A stretch of 53,957 nt of DNA, taken from NCBI GenBank assembly GCA_000437215.1, contig FR898641.1:1-53957 (forward strand). The letters run 5' to 3'. Of the stretch, positions 1-8,641 are shown in pieces. This stretch comes from Clostridium sp. CAG:440. Lineage in GTDB: Bacteria; Bacillota; Clostridia; TANB77; CAG-508. The notes under the pieces were generated by a model. That model was not told the origin of the DNA, ran no database searches, and worked only from the letters and a program-made list of their open reading frames with translations. The position numbers and the translations under genes were made by a program. The stretch's first letter is position 1; each line of letters opens with the position of its first letter.

Positions 1-4
1 ATTT

Positions 5-34
5 ATTGCCATTTAAACCCGGAACCGGTGGCAA
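5..34 (-). repeat. Palindromic intergenic repeat unit
   Basis: This is one 30-bp unit of the repeat family seen at 3227, 3260, 3423, 37568, 37601, 38072, 38230, 45013 and 45046. Its ends (ATTGCCA and TGGCAA) are inverted repeats, and its core reads AAACCCGGAACC on this strand. It lies downstream of the WG-repeat gene. Confidence 0.85.
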
Positions 35-60
35 CTTTTTTATAGGAGGGAATATAATTT

Positions 61-1788
61 TTATTTTGTATAATAAAATTCTCCAAAGCCATATGTTACT
101 TTATAATATTCACCTAAGAAATCAGGTCTTTCATTATCTTTAAATTCATATTTTGGCTCTACAACAATATTACCTTCTATGTCAATAACTCCCCATTTTC
201 CTTTTTGTTTTATTCCTGCATAGCCATATTTATTAAATTCTGTTACTTCATCATATTTAAATTCAACCTTCACATTATCACTACTATCAACAAATCCCCA
301 TTTTCCATTTTCAGCTTTTGAAAATAATTTATTATCTCCATAAACTTCTTTATTAGAAACCTCTTTTCCCTGCTTATTAAAATATTTTATTTCATCATTA
401 TTATAAATTTCTATAAATTCATCAATTTGCTTAATTGTAGCATTTTTCATTTCACATATATTTTCCATTTGATTTGAATATAAATATGTTATATTACTAG
501 ATAAAATTGAGGCTTGAACTAAGTTTGTACTTCCAATTTCTTGAATAGAATCATATTTTAAACTTGCAACTTCCTTTCCCTCATCATCTAAAACTCCTAA
601 TTTTCCATCCTTACCACATACCATAAAATATTTATCAAATAAGTATTTTATATATGTGTAATCATTATTAATTATTGTTTTTCCATCTTTATCTGTAACA
701 CTATACAATGTCTTGTTTTCAGAACTTGTAATTACTATATTATATTTTCCATCTTCTATACTTAATATAGATGTGTTTGGATCAATATTTATTTGCTTTC
801 CTTCATTATCATAAACCTCTGTTTGAGCATTTTTTTGCTCTGCATACAAATACTTTCCAGTAATATTTATTTGAGAATACTTAATTGGAATAATTATATT
901 TCCACTTAAAGTTGATACTCCAAACTTCTTGCTTTTTTCAACTACAAGTACATTGTTTTCTTGATCATAAGTTATTGATTGGTATTCATTTTTTAGTATT
1001 TCATTTTCATTTTTTAGTACTCCATATTGGCCATTTTTTGATGCTATTAAATAAATTGCATCTTCTTGGATATCTGTAATTCTTTCCATTTCATTATATT
1101 CTACTTTTGTAACTTTATTTCCATTTACATCAATATAGCCATATCTATACCCTTCATCAGTTTTTTGTCCTACAATATATCCAGCCTTTTTATACCCCTC
1201 ATTTTCTCTATAATAGTCATCAACATCTATTTGATCATACTCTATTGGCACTAATTCATTTCCATTTATGTTTATAACGCCGTATTTACCATCTTTTTCA
1301 ACAATAAGTTCTCCCTCTTTGTACTCTAAAGCAGATATGCTATTATATATAGCTCCTGTTAGTTCTTTTCCTTGATAATCAATTAATCCATATTTTCCAT
1401 CTTTAGAATATGTTAACACACTTTTTTCATACATTAAATCACTTGCAATATTTTTTAATCTTATACAATCTACTAATTCATATTTTGAAAAGATTTCTTC
1501 TCCATTTTCATTTAGAACTTTGTTTTTGCTATTTTGTGTAGCTATAAATACGCCTTTAGAAGGATTTGGAATTTTTATATTATCATATTTTGTATCTATT
1601 ATTTTTTTTCCGTTTTTGTCTATAACTCCATATTGATTATTTTCAACTAGCACAAAATAATTATAATCTTTTACTTTTTCTATTGTATAATCTCTTTTAT
1701 TATAATTGTTATTTATTACTAAAATAGTTGTTATTAATACTAATACAACTGCAATTACTGCAATAATTATTACTTTTCTATTTTTCAT
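61..1788 (-). CDS. WG-repeat protein with N-terminal membrane anchor
   Basis: This is a 575-residue protein with a membrane segment at about residues 5-26 followed by an extracellular region made of WG-type beta repeats. The repeats are easy to see as [NDK]G[KQ][YWL]G[VFL][IL] followed by [DN]xxGN/K, for example NGQYGVL, DGKYGLID, NGKWGFVD and KGKWGVID; I count about nine. WG-repeat proteins are common in Clostridia and are mostly uncharacterised, with proposed roles in binding at the cell surface. The start at 1788 is preferred over an ATG six codons upstream because an AAAGGA-type ribosome binding site lies just before it. It is the last gene of a minus-strand run and ends just before a palindromic repeat. 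The precise function is unknown. Confidence 0.85.
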   Translation of the reverse strand: MKNRKVIIIAVIAVVLVLITTILVINNNYNKRDYTIEKVKDYNYFVLVENNQYGVIDKNGKKIIDTKYDNIKIPNPSKGVFIATQNSKNKVLNENGEEIFSKYELVDCIRLKNIASDLMYEKSVLTYSKDGKYGLIDYQGKELTGAIYNSISALEYKEGELIVEKDGKYGVININGNELVPIEYDQIDVDDYYRENEGYKKAGYIVGQKTDEGYRYGYIDVNGNKVTKVEYNEMERITDIQEDAIYLIASKNGQYGVLKNENEILKNEYQSITYDQENNVLVVEKSKKFGVSTLSGNIIIPIKYSQINITGKYLYAEQKNAQTEVYDNEGKQINIDPNTSILSIEDGKYNIVITSSENKTLYSVTDKDGKTIINNDYTYIKYLFDKYFMVCGKDGKLGVLDDEGKEVASLKYDSIQEIGSTNLVQASILSSNITYLYSNQMENICEMKNATIKQIDEFIEIYNNDEIKYFNKQGKEVSNKEVYGDNKLFSKAENGKWGFVDSSDNVKVEFKYDEVTEFNKYGYAGIKQKGKWGVIDIEGNIVVEPKYEFKDNERPDFLGEYYKVTYGFGEFYYTK

Positions 1789-1842
1789 TTTTATTTTCCT
1801 TTCCATTAGTTAAATTTCTATATCTAAACTATTTTTTTGGAT

Positions 1843-3150
1843 TTATTCTTCTGTTTGTTCTTGCGTATTATTTCTACAAGCCTTTATTTTTATTATTCTT
1901 CTATCTTCATATTCTTCTATTTTAAATGTTACCTCTTTTGTTTCTATTATTGGGTTTTCTTCATCTTCTGGAATTCTTCCCATTTTTTCTTGTAAATAAC
2001 CAGAAATTGTATCATAGTCTCCTTCTGGTATTTTAGAATTTAATAGTTTATTTACATCATATATTGGCATACTTCCACTTATAATATATGTGTTTTCATC
2101 TACTTTTTCAAATTCTTCTTCTATATCATCATATTCATCATAAATATCACCAACAAGTTCTTCTAATATATCTTCCATTGTAATTAAACCTGCTGTTCCA
2201 CCATATTCATCTAAAATAATAGCCATTTGGGTTTTATTTTTTTGTAACTCTTTAAACAACTCATTTATCAACTTGTTTTGTGGAACAAAGTATGCATCTT
2301 TCATAATATTTTTTACTTTAAATGTCTTTTTATGAATATTTTTCAATACATCTTTTAAATATAAAATTCCCTTTATATCATCAATTGTTTCGTCAAATAC
2401 TGGAATTCTGCTTATTTTATAATCTGATTTTTCAATTTCATGTAATAGTTCATCCATCCCTATATTCATATCAACAGCAAATATATCAGTTCTATGTGTC
2501 ATAATTTCTGATACTGTTATATCATTAAATTCAAAAACATTATTTATTAACTCTTTTTCTTCTTCATCAATTGTTCCATTTTCCTTACCTTGGTCTACCA
2601 TCATTTTTATTTCTTCTTCTGTAACTGTTTCTTCGTCTTGTTCATTTACACCAAATAATTTTGATATAGCATTTGTAACTGATGTCAAAAGCTTTACAAA
2701 AGGTGCTGTTACTATAGAAATTGCCCTTATAACTCCAATTGTTGCAAATGATATTTTTTCATAATTTTTCATAGCTAATCTTTTTGGAACCAATTCCCCA
2801 AATACTAAAGTGAAGAAAGATAAAACTATTGTTATTAAAATAATTGATATAGTTCTCCACGCATCTAGCGAAATTACTGGAATTAAATTATTTAATACAG
2901 GGGCTAACTGGTTTGCAAACGCATCTGAAGCAAATGCACTTGATAAAAAACCAGCAAGGGTTATTCCAATTTGAATTGTTGCTAAGAATTTACTTGGAGT
3001 TTTTAGCATTTTCTCAATCTGTTTTGCCTTTTTATTACCTTCTTTAGCTTGTTTTTCTATTTTTGCATCATTTAATGATATAAATGCTATTTCACTTGCT
3101 GCAAAATATGCATTTAATAAAATTAAAATAATTAAAATAAGTATTTGCAT
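1843..3150 (-). CDS. CNNM/HlyC-CorC family membrane protein
   Basis: This 435-residue protein has the three-part layout of the CNNM (DUF21) / HlyC-CorC family. An N-terminal membrane domain (about residues 1-190, several hydrophobic segments) is followed by a CBS-domain pair (about 205-330, including ILDEYGGTAGLITMEDILEELVGDI) and a small CorC/HlyC C-terminal domain (about 345-425). Family members are implicated in magnesium or other divalent-cation transport and were earlier labelled hemolysin-like. The start has a GAGGAG ribosome binding site. An acidic stretch (DEYDDIEEEFEKVDE) separates the CBS and CorC parts. It could be co-transcribed with the downstream WG-repeat gene (55-bp gap). Confidence 0.92.
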   Translation of the reverse strand: MQILILIILILLNAYFAASEIAFISLNDAKIEKQAKEGNKKAKQIEKMLKTPSKFLATIQIGITLAGFLSSAFASDAFANQLAPVLNNLIPVISLDAWRTISIILITIVLSFFTLVFGELVPKRLAMKNYEKISFATIGVIRAISIVTAPFVKLLTSVTNAISKLFGVNEQDEETVTEEEIKMMVDQGKENGTIDEEEKELINNVFEFNDITVSEIMTHRTDIFAVDMNIGMDELLHEIEKSDYKISRIPVFDETIDDIKGILYLKDVLKNIHKKTFKVKNIMKDAYFVPQNKLINELFKELQKNKTQMAIILDEYGGTAGLITMEDILEELVGDIYDEYDDIEEEFEKVDENTYIISGSMPIYDVNKLLNSKIPEGDYDTISGYLQEKMGRIPEDEENPIIETKEVTFKIEEYEDRRIIKIKACRNNTQEQTEE

Positions 3151-3226
3151 ATAATTTTTATCTCCTCTTTAAATTTTTATTTATTATACTTGTTTTTATA
3201 CTTTTTTTCAATCTCTTTTTTAAAAA

Positions 3227-3257
3227 ATTGCCACCGGTTCCGGGTTTGAATGGCAAT
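3227..3257 (+). repeat. Palindromic repeat unit, tandem to the composite element
   Basis: This 31-bp unit has ATTGCCA/TGGCAAT ends and a GGTTCCGGGTTT core in plus orientation. It is followed two bases later by the outer arm of the composite element at 3260. Confidence 0.85.
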
Positions 3258-3259
3258 AA

Positions 3260-3452
3260 ATTGTCAATGGTTCCGGGTTTGAATGGCAATAATATAATAA
3301 TTTTGCAAGTGCCGCGTAAGCGACCAAACGAGTGCTTTTGCACGAGTGCGAATTGGAGCAACCTACATTATAAAATTTTTAAATTGTAGGTTGCGACACC
3401 AAGGTACAAAAAATATTATATTATTGCCATTCAAACCCGGAACCATTGACAA
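3260..3452. repeat. Composite structured element, copy A
   Basis: The element is bounded by inverted arms that match perfectly over about 39 bp (3261-3299 against 3414-3452), each containing one palindromic repeat unit. The core between them (about 3300-3413) is repeated at 38108-38229. The core folds into several small helices: an outer GTGCC/GGTAC pairing, a CGC-GTAA-GCG hairpin with a GNRA-type loop, CCAA/TTGG enclosing a GTGC-TTTT-GCAC hairpin, and a 10-bp arm (GCAACCTACA / TGTAGGTTGC). No protein is credible inside it. It could be a MITE-like mobile element or a structured RNA. Confidence 0.8.
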
Positions 3453-3477
3453 ATAGGTAACAAATGGGTAACAAATC

Positions 3478-3508
3478 AAAATACCAAAGCTGTAAAAGCC
3501 TTGGTATT
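3478..3508 (-). terminator. Terminator after RNase J gene
   Basis: The stem AATACCAA/TTGGTATT is followed on the minus strand by a T-rich stretch, 12 bp downstream of the rnj stop. Confidence 0.6.
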
Positions 3509-3519
3509 ACTGTATTTTG

Positions 3520-5328
3520 TTACACTTCCATTATAATTGGTATAATCATTGGATTTCTTTTTGTTTTCATAAATATATAATCTCTTAAATTTTCTCTTGT
3601 AGCAGATTTTATTGTACTCCAATCACGAATTCCCTGTTCTTCACATTTTCTAATTTCATGTCTTACAACTGATTTTACATCATCCATTAAATTCTCTGAC
3701 TCTCTTACATAAACAAATCCTCTAGATATTACATCAGGACCTGCAACAACTTCTCCAGTACTAGAATCCATTGTTAAAACAATTACAATTAATCCATCTT
3801 GTGATAAATGTTGTCTATCTCTTAATACAATATTTCCAACATCTCCAACACCTAATCCGTCTACTAAAACTCTTCCACTTGGAACAGAACCTTTTATCTG
3901 TGCTCCGTTTTCATCTAATTCAAGTACTCTACCATTTGATAGCATAAAAATATTTTCTTTATCAATTCCCATACTTTGTGCTGTTTCACTATGTGCTGTT
4001 AGTTGTCTGTACTCTCCATGAACTGGTATAAAATATTTTGGTTTTGCTAAAGCCATTATTAATTTTTGTTCTTCTTGACATGCATGTCCTGATACGTGTA
4101 CATCTGCTAAAGAACTGTACACAACTTCTGCCCCTATTTGCATTAAATCATCTATTACTCTAGATACAAATTTTTCGTTTCCCGGTATTGGTGTTGCAGA
4201 AATTATAACCAAATCATTTGGTGTAATTTTTACTTTTCTATGATCTCCTGCTGCCATACGTGTTAGTGCAGACATTGGCTCTCCTTGGCTTCCTGTTGTT
4301 ATAATTACTAATTGTTCATCTGGATATTTATTTATTAAATCTATATCTATAAATAAATTTTCTGGGCAATCTATATAACCAAGTTCTCTTGCTGTTGTTA
4401 TCATATTTATCATACTTCTACCACAAACTGCAATTTTTCTTCCATATTTTACTGCTGAATTCACAATTTGTTGAACTCTGTGGACATTTGAAGCAAATGT
4501 TGCAACAACAATTCTTTTTGTACAATTTGAAAATAATTTTTCAAAGACTTCTCCAACAGAACTTTCAGACATTGTAAAGCCCTTTCTTTCTGCATTTGTG
4601 CTGTCTGCCATTAATGCCAATATTCCTTCTTTTCCAAGTTCTGCAATCCTTCCAAAGTCCATTATTTTACCATCAATTGGTGTATAATCAACTTTAAAGT
4701 CTCCTGTATGAAGTATTGTTCCTGCTGGTGTTGTTATTGCAAGCATAACTGAATCTGGTATACTATGAGAGCTTCTTATAAATTCAACTTTAAATTTTCC
4801 AGCATTTATTACTTCTCCTTGATTTACTTCTATAAGATTTGTACTTCTTAAAATTTTATGTTCTTCTAATTTGTTTCTAATTAACCCTGCTGTAAGTTTT
4901 GTTGCATATATAGGCACATTAATTTTCTTTAAAAAATATGGTACAGCTCCAATGTGATCCTCATGTCCATGTGTAATAAACATTCCCCTTATTTTATTTT
5001 GATTTTTTTCTAAGTATGTTATATCTGGTATTACTAAATCTATTCCAAGCATATCATCTTCTGGAAATGATAATCCACAATCTACTATTATAATATCATT
5101 TTCATACTCAAAAACTGTAATGTTTTTTCCTATCTCTTGAAGTCCACCTAAAGGTATAATTTTTAATTTTGATGATTTAAAAATTGACTTTTTTTCTTTT
5201 GCTTGTCCTTTCTTTTCTTTACTTGTTTTTCTTGCTTGTAAGCTAACTTTTTTTGCATTTTTGTTTTCATTGTCTTTTGTCATTTTTCTTCTTGTTTGTT
5301 TTTTTAATTCTTTCTTTTCTTCTTCCAT
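3520..5328 (-). CDS. rnj: Ribonuclease J
   Basis: This 602-residue protein is an RNase J, a metallo-beta-lactamase/beta-CASP nuclease that acts on RNA both as an endonuclease and as a 5'-3' exonuclease in Bacillota. The zinc-binding motif THGHEDHIGAVPYFLKK is present at about residues 118-134, as are HTGDFKVD, the beta-CASP segment and the C-terminal HVSGHACQEE and PVHGEYRQL motifs. A lysine-rich extension of about 50 residues precedes the catalytic domain, a common variation in clostridial members. The start has an AAGGAG site eight bases upstream. It is transcribed alone from a long (about 310 nt) leader that contains a hairpin with a U-run. Confidence 0.95.
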   Translation of the reverse strand: MEEEKKELKKQTRRKMTKDNENKNAKKVSLQARKTSKEKKGQAKEKKSIFKSSKLKIIPLGGLQEIGKNITVFEYENDIIIVDCGLSFPEDDMLGIDLVIPDITYLEKNQNKIRGMFITHGHEDHIGAVPYFLKKINVPIYATKLTAGLIRNKLEEHKILRSTNLIEVNQGEVINAGKFKVEFIRSSHSIPDSVMLAITTPAGTILHTGDFKVDYTPIDGKIMDFGRIAELGKEGILALMADSTNAERKGFTMSESSVGEVFEKLFSNCTKRIVVATFASNVHRVQQIVNSAVKYGRKIAVCGRSMINMITTARELGYIDCPENLFIDIDLINKYPDEQLVIITTGSQGEPMSALTRMAAGDHRKVKITPNDLVIISATPIPGNEKFVSRVIDDLMQIGAEVVYSSLADVHVSGHACQEEQKLIMALAKPKYFIPVHGEYRQLTAHSETAQSMGIDKENIFMLSNGRVLELDENGAQIKGSVPSGRVLVDGLGVGDVGNIVLRDRQHLSQDGLIVIVLTMDSSTGEVVAGPDVISRGFVYVRESENLMDDVKSVVRHEIRKCEEQGIRDWSTIKSATRENLRDYIFMKTKRNPMIIPIIMEV

Positions 5329-5398
5329 AAATTCTCCTTTTCTATTTTTATTCTCTATTTTAGTTATAATTAAAAATTACAACATTAATTTCATCAAA

Positions 5399-5433
5399 CC
5401 AAAAAATTAGTTTAAATTTATATTAAACTAATT
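5399..5433 (-). terminator. Terminator-like hairpin in the rnj leader
   Basis: AATTAGTTTAA pairs with TTAAACTAATT, and on the minus strand six T residues follow. It lies between the promoter at 5658-5686 and the rnj start, so it could either end a short upstream transcript or act as an attenuator for rnj. Confidence 0.55.
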
Positions 5434-5488
5434 GACCCACATGATTTATTAACTATTTTCATTTTCATATGTAAATAAAGTTTATTTT

Positions 5489-5640
5489 TCATGCTATATT
5501 TGTCTCTTTAAAAGCATAAAATAAACCTTTAATAAATTCTCCGATCAACATTATTATTTACTTGTCTCTTCTTTTTTATACAAATCTCTTTTTACATTTA
5601 AACCTTTTGGTTTTAATAAAATCTCATCCTTTGCCCTCAT
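5489..5640 (-). other. Two possible tandem small ORFs in the rnj leader
   Basis: Starting about 11 nt after the predicted transcription start, a 28-codon ORF (5554-5640, MRAKDEILLKPKG...) ends in TAA. Two bases later a 20-codon ORF begins (5489-5551, MLIGEFIKGLFYAF...), with an amphipathic look. Neither has a recognisable ribosome binding site, although the second could be coupled to the first. A partial hairpin (about 5470-5525) overlaps the second. I do not recognise either peptide. They may be leader peptides or chance ORFs. Confidence 0.3.
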
Positions 5641-5657
5641 GGCAATAACTGTTTGTT

Positions 5658-5686
5658 ATTATACTACAATTATAAAAAAAAGTCAA
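5658..5686 (-). promoter_or_regulatory. SigA promoter toward rnj
   Basis: The minus strand carries TTGACT (5681-5686), a 17-bp spacer and TATAAT (5658-5663). It faces away from the rluA-family promoter at 5691-5719. Confidence 0.8.
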
Positions 5687-5690
5687 ATTA

Positions 5691-5719
5691 TTGACTTTAG
5701 TTTTAGGCTGTCTTATAAT
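5691..5719 (+). promoter_or_regulatory. SigA promoter of the RluA-family gene
   Basis: TTGACT (5691-5696), a 17-bp spacer and TATAAT (5714-5719). The ATG at 5726 lies only six bases past the -10 box, which predicts a leaderless or almost leaderless mRNA. The two divergent -35 boxes form the palindrome AGTCAA-ATTA-TTGACT. Confidence 0.8.
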
Positions 5720-5725
5720 AAACAC

Positions 5726-6610
5726 ATGAAAAAATTAATTGTAAATGAAAAATATAATGGAAAAAAATTAAATAAATTTTTGATGGATTCATTTCCGTCC
5801 CTTAGCCAAAATCTTTTTTATAAAACATTAAGACAAAAAGATATAAAAATAAATGGAAAAAGAATTAATCAAAATGTAGATATTTATTTAAATGATGAGA
5901 TTTTAATATATATTAGTGATGAATATTTAGACCCCTCATTTAATTTAAATGTCTTTTTTGAAGATGAAAATATTTTAATTATAAATAAACCATCTAATTT
6001 AGAGGTTACAGGACAAAACAGTTTAACAACTTTTGTTCATAAAAAATATTCAAATTCGCCATTTAAGCCAATGCCTTGCCATAGACTAGATAGAAATACA
6101 ACAGGCTTAGTTATCTTTGCCAAAAATGAAGAATCTTTAAATATTTTACTTACTAAATTTAAAAATCATGAAATAGAAAAACATTATTTGGCTTTAGTTT
6201 ATGGAATTCCAAAAGAAAAAACAAAAGAATTAGAAAGTTATTTATTTAAAGACAATAAAAAATCAATGGTCTATATTAGTGATGAATATAAAAAAGGCTA
6301 CCAAAAAATAATAACAAAATATACAATCTTAAAAAAGAAAGATGATAATTCTTGTTTACTTGATGTTGAAATAAAAACCGGAAAAACGCACCAAATTAGA
6401 GCACACCTTGCCCATATTGGTTTTCCAATTATTGGAGATGGAAAATACGGAAAAAATGAAATTAACAAAAAGTTCGGAAAAAAATATCAAATGCTTTGTA
6501 GCTATAAAATAAAATTCAATTTTGTAACAGACAGTAAAATATTAAATTACCTAAATGAAAAGGCATTTATGCTTGATAATTACGAAAAAATGTTATATAA
6601 TATGCACTAA
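5726..6610 (+). CDS. RluA-family pseudouridine synthase
   Basis: This 294-residue protein belongs to the RluA/RluD family, which converts uridine to pseudouridine in rRNA or tRNA. An S4-like RNA-binding region (about residues 1-70, with SLSQNLFYKTLRQKDIKINGK) precedes the catalytic domain. The active-site motif CHRLDRNTTGLVIFAKN (catalytic Asp in RLDRNT) is at about residues 113-129, followed by GKTHQIRAHLAHIGFPIIGDGKYG. The start at 5726 is chosen because homologues begin near this MKKLIVNEKY sequence and because an in-frame upstream start would lie inside the promoter. No ribosome binding site is visible, which fits leaderless translation. serS follows after 31 bp and may be co-transcribed. 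It needs no frameshift, unlike its relative at 53058. Confidence 0.92.
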   Translation: MKKLIVNEKYNGKKLNKFLMDSFPSLSQNLFYKTLRQKDIKINGKRINQNVDIYLNDEILIYISDEYLDPSFNLNVFFEDENILIINKPSNLEVTGQNSLTTFVHKKYSNSPFKPMPCHRLDRNTTGLVIFAKNEESLNILLTKFKNHEIEKHYLALVYGIPKEKTKELESYLFKDNKKSMVYISDEYKKGYQKIITKYTILKKKDDNSCLLDVEIKTGKTHQIRAHLAHIGFPIIGDGKYGKNEINKKFGKKYQMLCSYKIKFNFVTDSKILNYLNEKAFMLDNYEKMLYNMH

Positions 6611-6641
6611 ATTAAAGAATTTATATTATGGGGGAATAATT

Positions 6642-7928
6642 ATGATAGATATTAAATTTTTAAGAGAAAATCCTGAAATTGTAAAAGAAAATATAAAGAA
6701 AAAATTTCAAGACGAAAAACTTCCATTAGTTGACGAAGTAATAGAATTAGATGTTAAAAATAGAGAAGCAAAATTAAATGGAGATAATCTAAGATCTGAA
6801 AGAAAGAATTTAAGTAGCCAAATTGGTGAACTTATGAAACAAGGAAAAAAAGATGAAGCAGAAGAAATAAAAGCAAAAGTCCAAGAAATAAACCAAAAAC
6901 TTGAAGAAAACGAAAAATTAGAAAAAACATATTCTGAAGAAATAAAAAAAAGAATGATGAAAATTCCAAATATTATGCATCCATCTGTTCCAATAGGAGA
7001 AGATGACAGTAAAAATGTAGAAATACAAAAATTTGGTGAACCTATAGTTCGTGATTATGAAATTCCATTTCATGGAGAAATATTAGAAAGTTTAGGTGGA
7101 CTTGATTTAGACAGTGCAAGACGAGTTGCAGGGAATGGTTTTTACTACCTAATGGGAGATATAGCAAGACTTCATTCTGCAGTATTAACATATGCAAGAG
7201 ATTTTATGATAAATAAAGGGTTCACATATTGTATTCCACCTTATATGATAAGATCAGATGTTGTAACAGGTGTAATGAGTTTTGAAGAAATGGATGCCAT
7301 GATGTACAAAATTGAAGGTGAAGATTTATATTTAATTGGTACTTCTGAACATTCAATGATTGGAAAATTTAAAGATCAAATACTAAAAAAAGAAGACTTA
7401 CCATATAATATGACATCATACTCTCCTTGTTTTAGAAAAGAAAAAGGAGCTCATGGTATTGAAGAACGTGGTGTTTATAGAATACATCAATTTGAAAAGC
7501 AAGAAATGATAGTAGTGTGTGAACCAGAAGATAGCTGGGAATGGTATGATAAAATGTGGGCATACACAGTTGAATTTTTCAGAAGTATGAATATTCCTGT
7601 AAGAACTTTAGAATGTTGTTCTGGAGATTTAGCAGACTTAAAAGCAAAATCTTGTGATGTTGAAGCTTGGAGTCCAAGACAAAAAACATATTTTGAAGTT
7701 GGTAGTTGTTCTAACCTAACAGATGCCCAAGCAAGACGTCTTGGAATAAGAATTAAAGGAGAAAATGGCAACTATTTTGCACATACTTTAAATAACACAG
7801 TTGTTGCCCCACCTCGTATGTTAATTTCTATAGTAGAAAACAATTATATGCCTGATGGAAGTGTTATAATTCCAGAAGTTTTAAGACCATATATGGGTGG
7901 AACAGAAAAAATAATTATAAAAAAATAA
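6642..7928 (+). CDS. serS: Seryl-tRNA synthetase
   Basis: This 428-residue class II synthetase charges tRNA-Ser (and tRNA-Sec where present). It has the N-terminal antiparallel coiled-coil arm (about residues 25-105, rich in K and E), motif 2 (FRKEKGAHGIEERGVYRIHQFEKQEM) and motif 3 (NNTVVAPPRMLISIVEN). Length matches the family. The ATG at 6642 follows a GGGGGAA site. No CGG codon occurs in it. Confidence 0.97.
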   Translation: MIDIKFLRENPEIVKENIKKKFQDEKLPLVDEVIELDVKNREAKLNGDNLRSERKNLSSQIGELMKQGKKDEAEEIKAKVQEINQKLEENEKLEKTYSEEIKKRMMKIPNIMHPSVPIGEDDSKNVEIQKFGEPIVRDYEIPFHGEILESLGGLDLDSARRVAGNGFYYLMGDIARLHSAVLTYARDFMINKGFTYCIPPYMIRSDVVTGVMSFEEMDAMMYKIEGEDLYLIGTSEHSMIGKFKDQILKKEDLPYNMTSYSPCFRKEKGAHGIEERGVYRIHQFEKQEMIVVCEPEDSWEWYDKMWAYTVEFFRSMNIPVRTLECCSGDLADLKAKSCDVEAWSPRQKTYFEVGSCSNLTDAQARRLGIRIKGENGNYFAHTLNNTVVAPPRMLISIVENNYMPDGSVIIPEVLRPYMGGTEKIIIKK

Positions 7929-7954
7929 AATATGCTAAATATAAAATCAAATGT

Positions 7955-7993
7955 AGAAAGGAGCATATGATATATTTTAATTAAATATATCAT
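7955..7993 (+). promoter_or_regulatory. Ribosome binding site followed by a hairpin before engB
   Basis: A strong AGAAAGGAG site (7955-7963) is followed by a perfect 11-bp stem with a 5-nt loop (7967-7993), and then nine bases before the engB ATG at 8003. If the hairpin forms, the effective spacing from ribosome binding site to ATG falls from 39 to about 12 nt. Alternatively the site serves a five-codon ORF (MIYFN) starting at 7967 inside the hairpin. Confidence 0.6.
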
Positions 7994-8002
7994 ACAAAAA
8001 AG

Positions 8003-8584
8003 ATGATAGTAAAAAATCCGCAATTTGAAGTTTCTGCTGTTAGTAAAAAACAATACCCAAAAAACAATTTACCAGAAGTAGTTTTAGTTGGAAAATCTAA
8101 TGTTGGAAAATCAAGTTTTATAAATACAATGATAAATAGAAAAAAACTTGCAAGAACAAGTAGTGAACCTGGAAAAACAAGGCAAATAAATTTTTATAAT
8201 ATAGATGAGAAATTCTACTTTGTAGATTTACCAGGCTATGGTTATAGCAAAATGTCAAAAAAAGAACAAGAACAAGTTGGGCATTTTATTGAAGAATACT
8301 TATTTAAAAGAGAACAAATTTCTTTAATAATATTTTTAGTTGATATTAGACATAAACCTTCCGAAAATGATAAATTAATGTACAATTATATTATATCATC
8401 AGGGCTTCCTTTTATGATTTTAACAAACAAAGCTGATAAAATAGCAATAACTAAAGTAGAAGATGCAAAAAAAGAAGTTCAAAAAGTTCTTAATCCTATA
8501 GGGGATGCCCCTACATTTGCATTTTCATCTGAAAGGACAATTTATCAAGAAGATGTTTGGAAATTAATTGAACAATATATATAA
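8003..8584 (+). CDS. engB: Ribosome biogenesis GTPase EngB (YsxC/YihA)
   Basis: This 193-residue TRAFAC GTPase is needed for assembly of the large ribosomal subunit. The G1 motif GKSNVGKSS is at about residues 31-39, G2 lies in RTSSEPGKTRQ, G3 is DLPGYGYSK and G4 is TNKADK. Length is typical. It follows serS by 74 bp and ends at a clear terminator. Translation may depend on the hairpin upstream, because the bases immediately before the ATG (ACAAAAAAG) carry no good ribosome binding site. Confidence 0.95.
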   Translation: MIVKNPQFEVSAVSKKQYPKNNLPEVVLVGKSNVGKSSFINTMINRKKLARTSSEPGKTRQINFYNIDEKFYFVDLPGYGYSKMSKKEQEQVGHFIEEYLFKREQISLIIFLVDIRHKPSENDKLMYNYIISSGLPFMILTNKADKIAITKVEDAKKEVQKVLNPIGDAPTFAFSSERTIYQEDVWKLIEQYI

Positions 8585-8593
8585 ATTCCTAAA

Positions 8594-8640
8594 AAGCCAC
8601 TAAACGAATATAATTCGTTTAGTGACCTTTTTTATTTTGT
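8594..8640 (+). terminator. Terminator after engB
   Basis: A perfect 12-bp stem (CACTAAACGAAT / ATTCGTTTAGTG) is followed by a T-run. Confidence 0.85.
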
Positions 8641-8641
8641 T

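Noticed and set aside
3158..3361. ORF of 67 codons on the minus strand
   Set aside because: It translates the palindromic repeats and the structured core, and the same region in copy B does not keep the frame.
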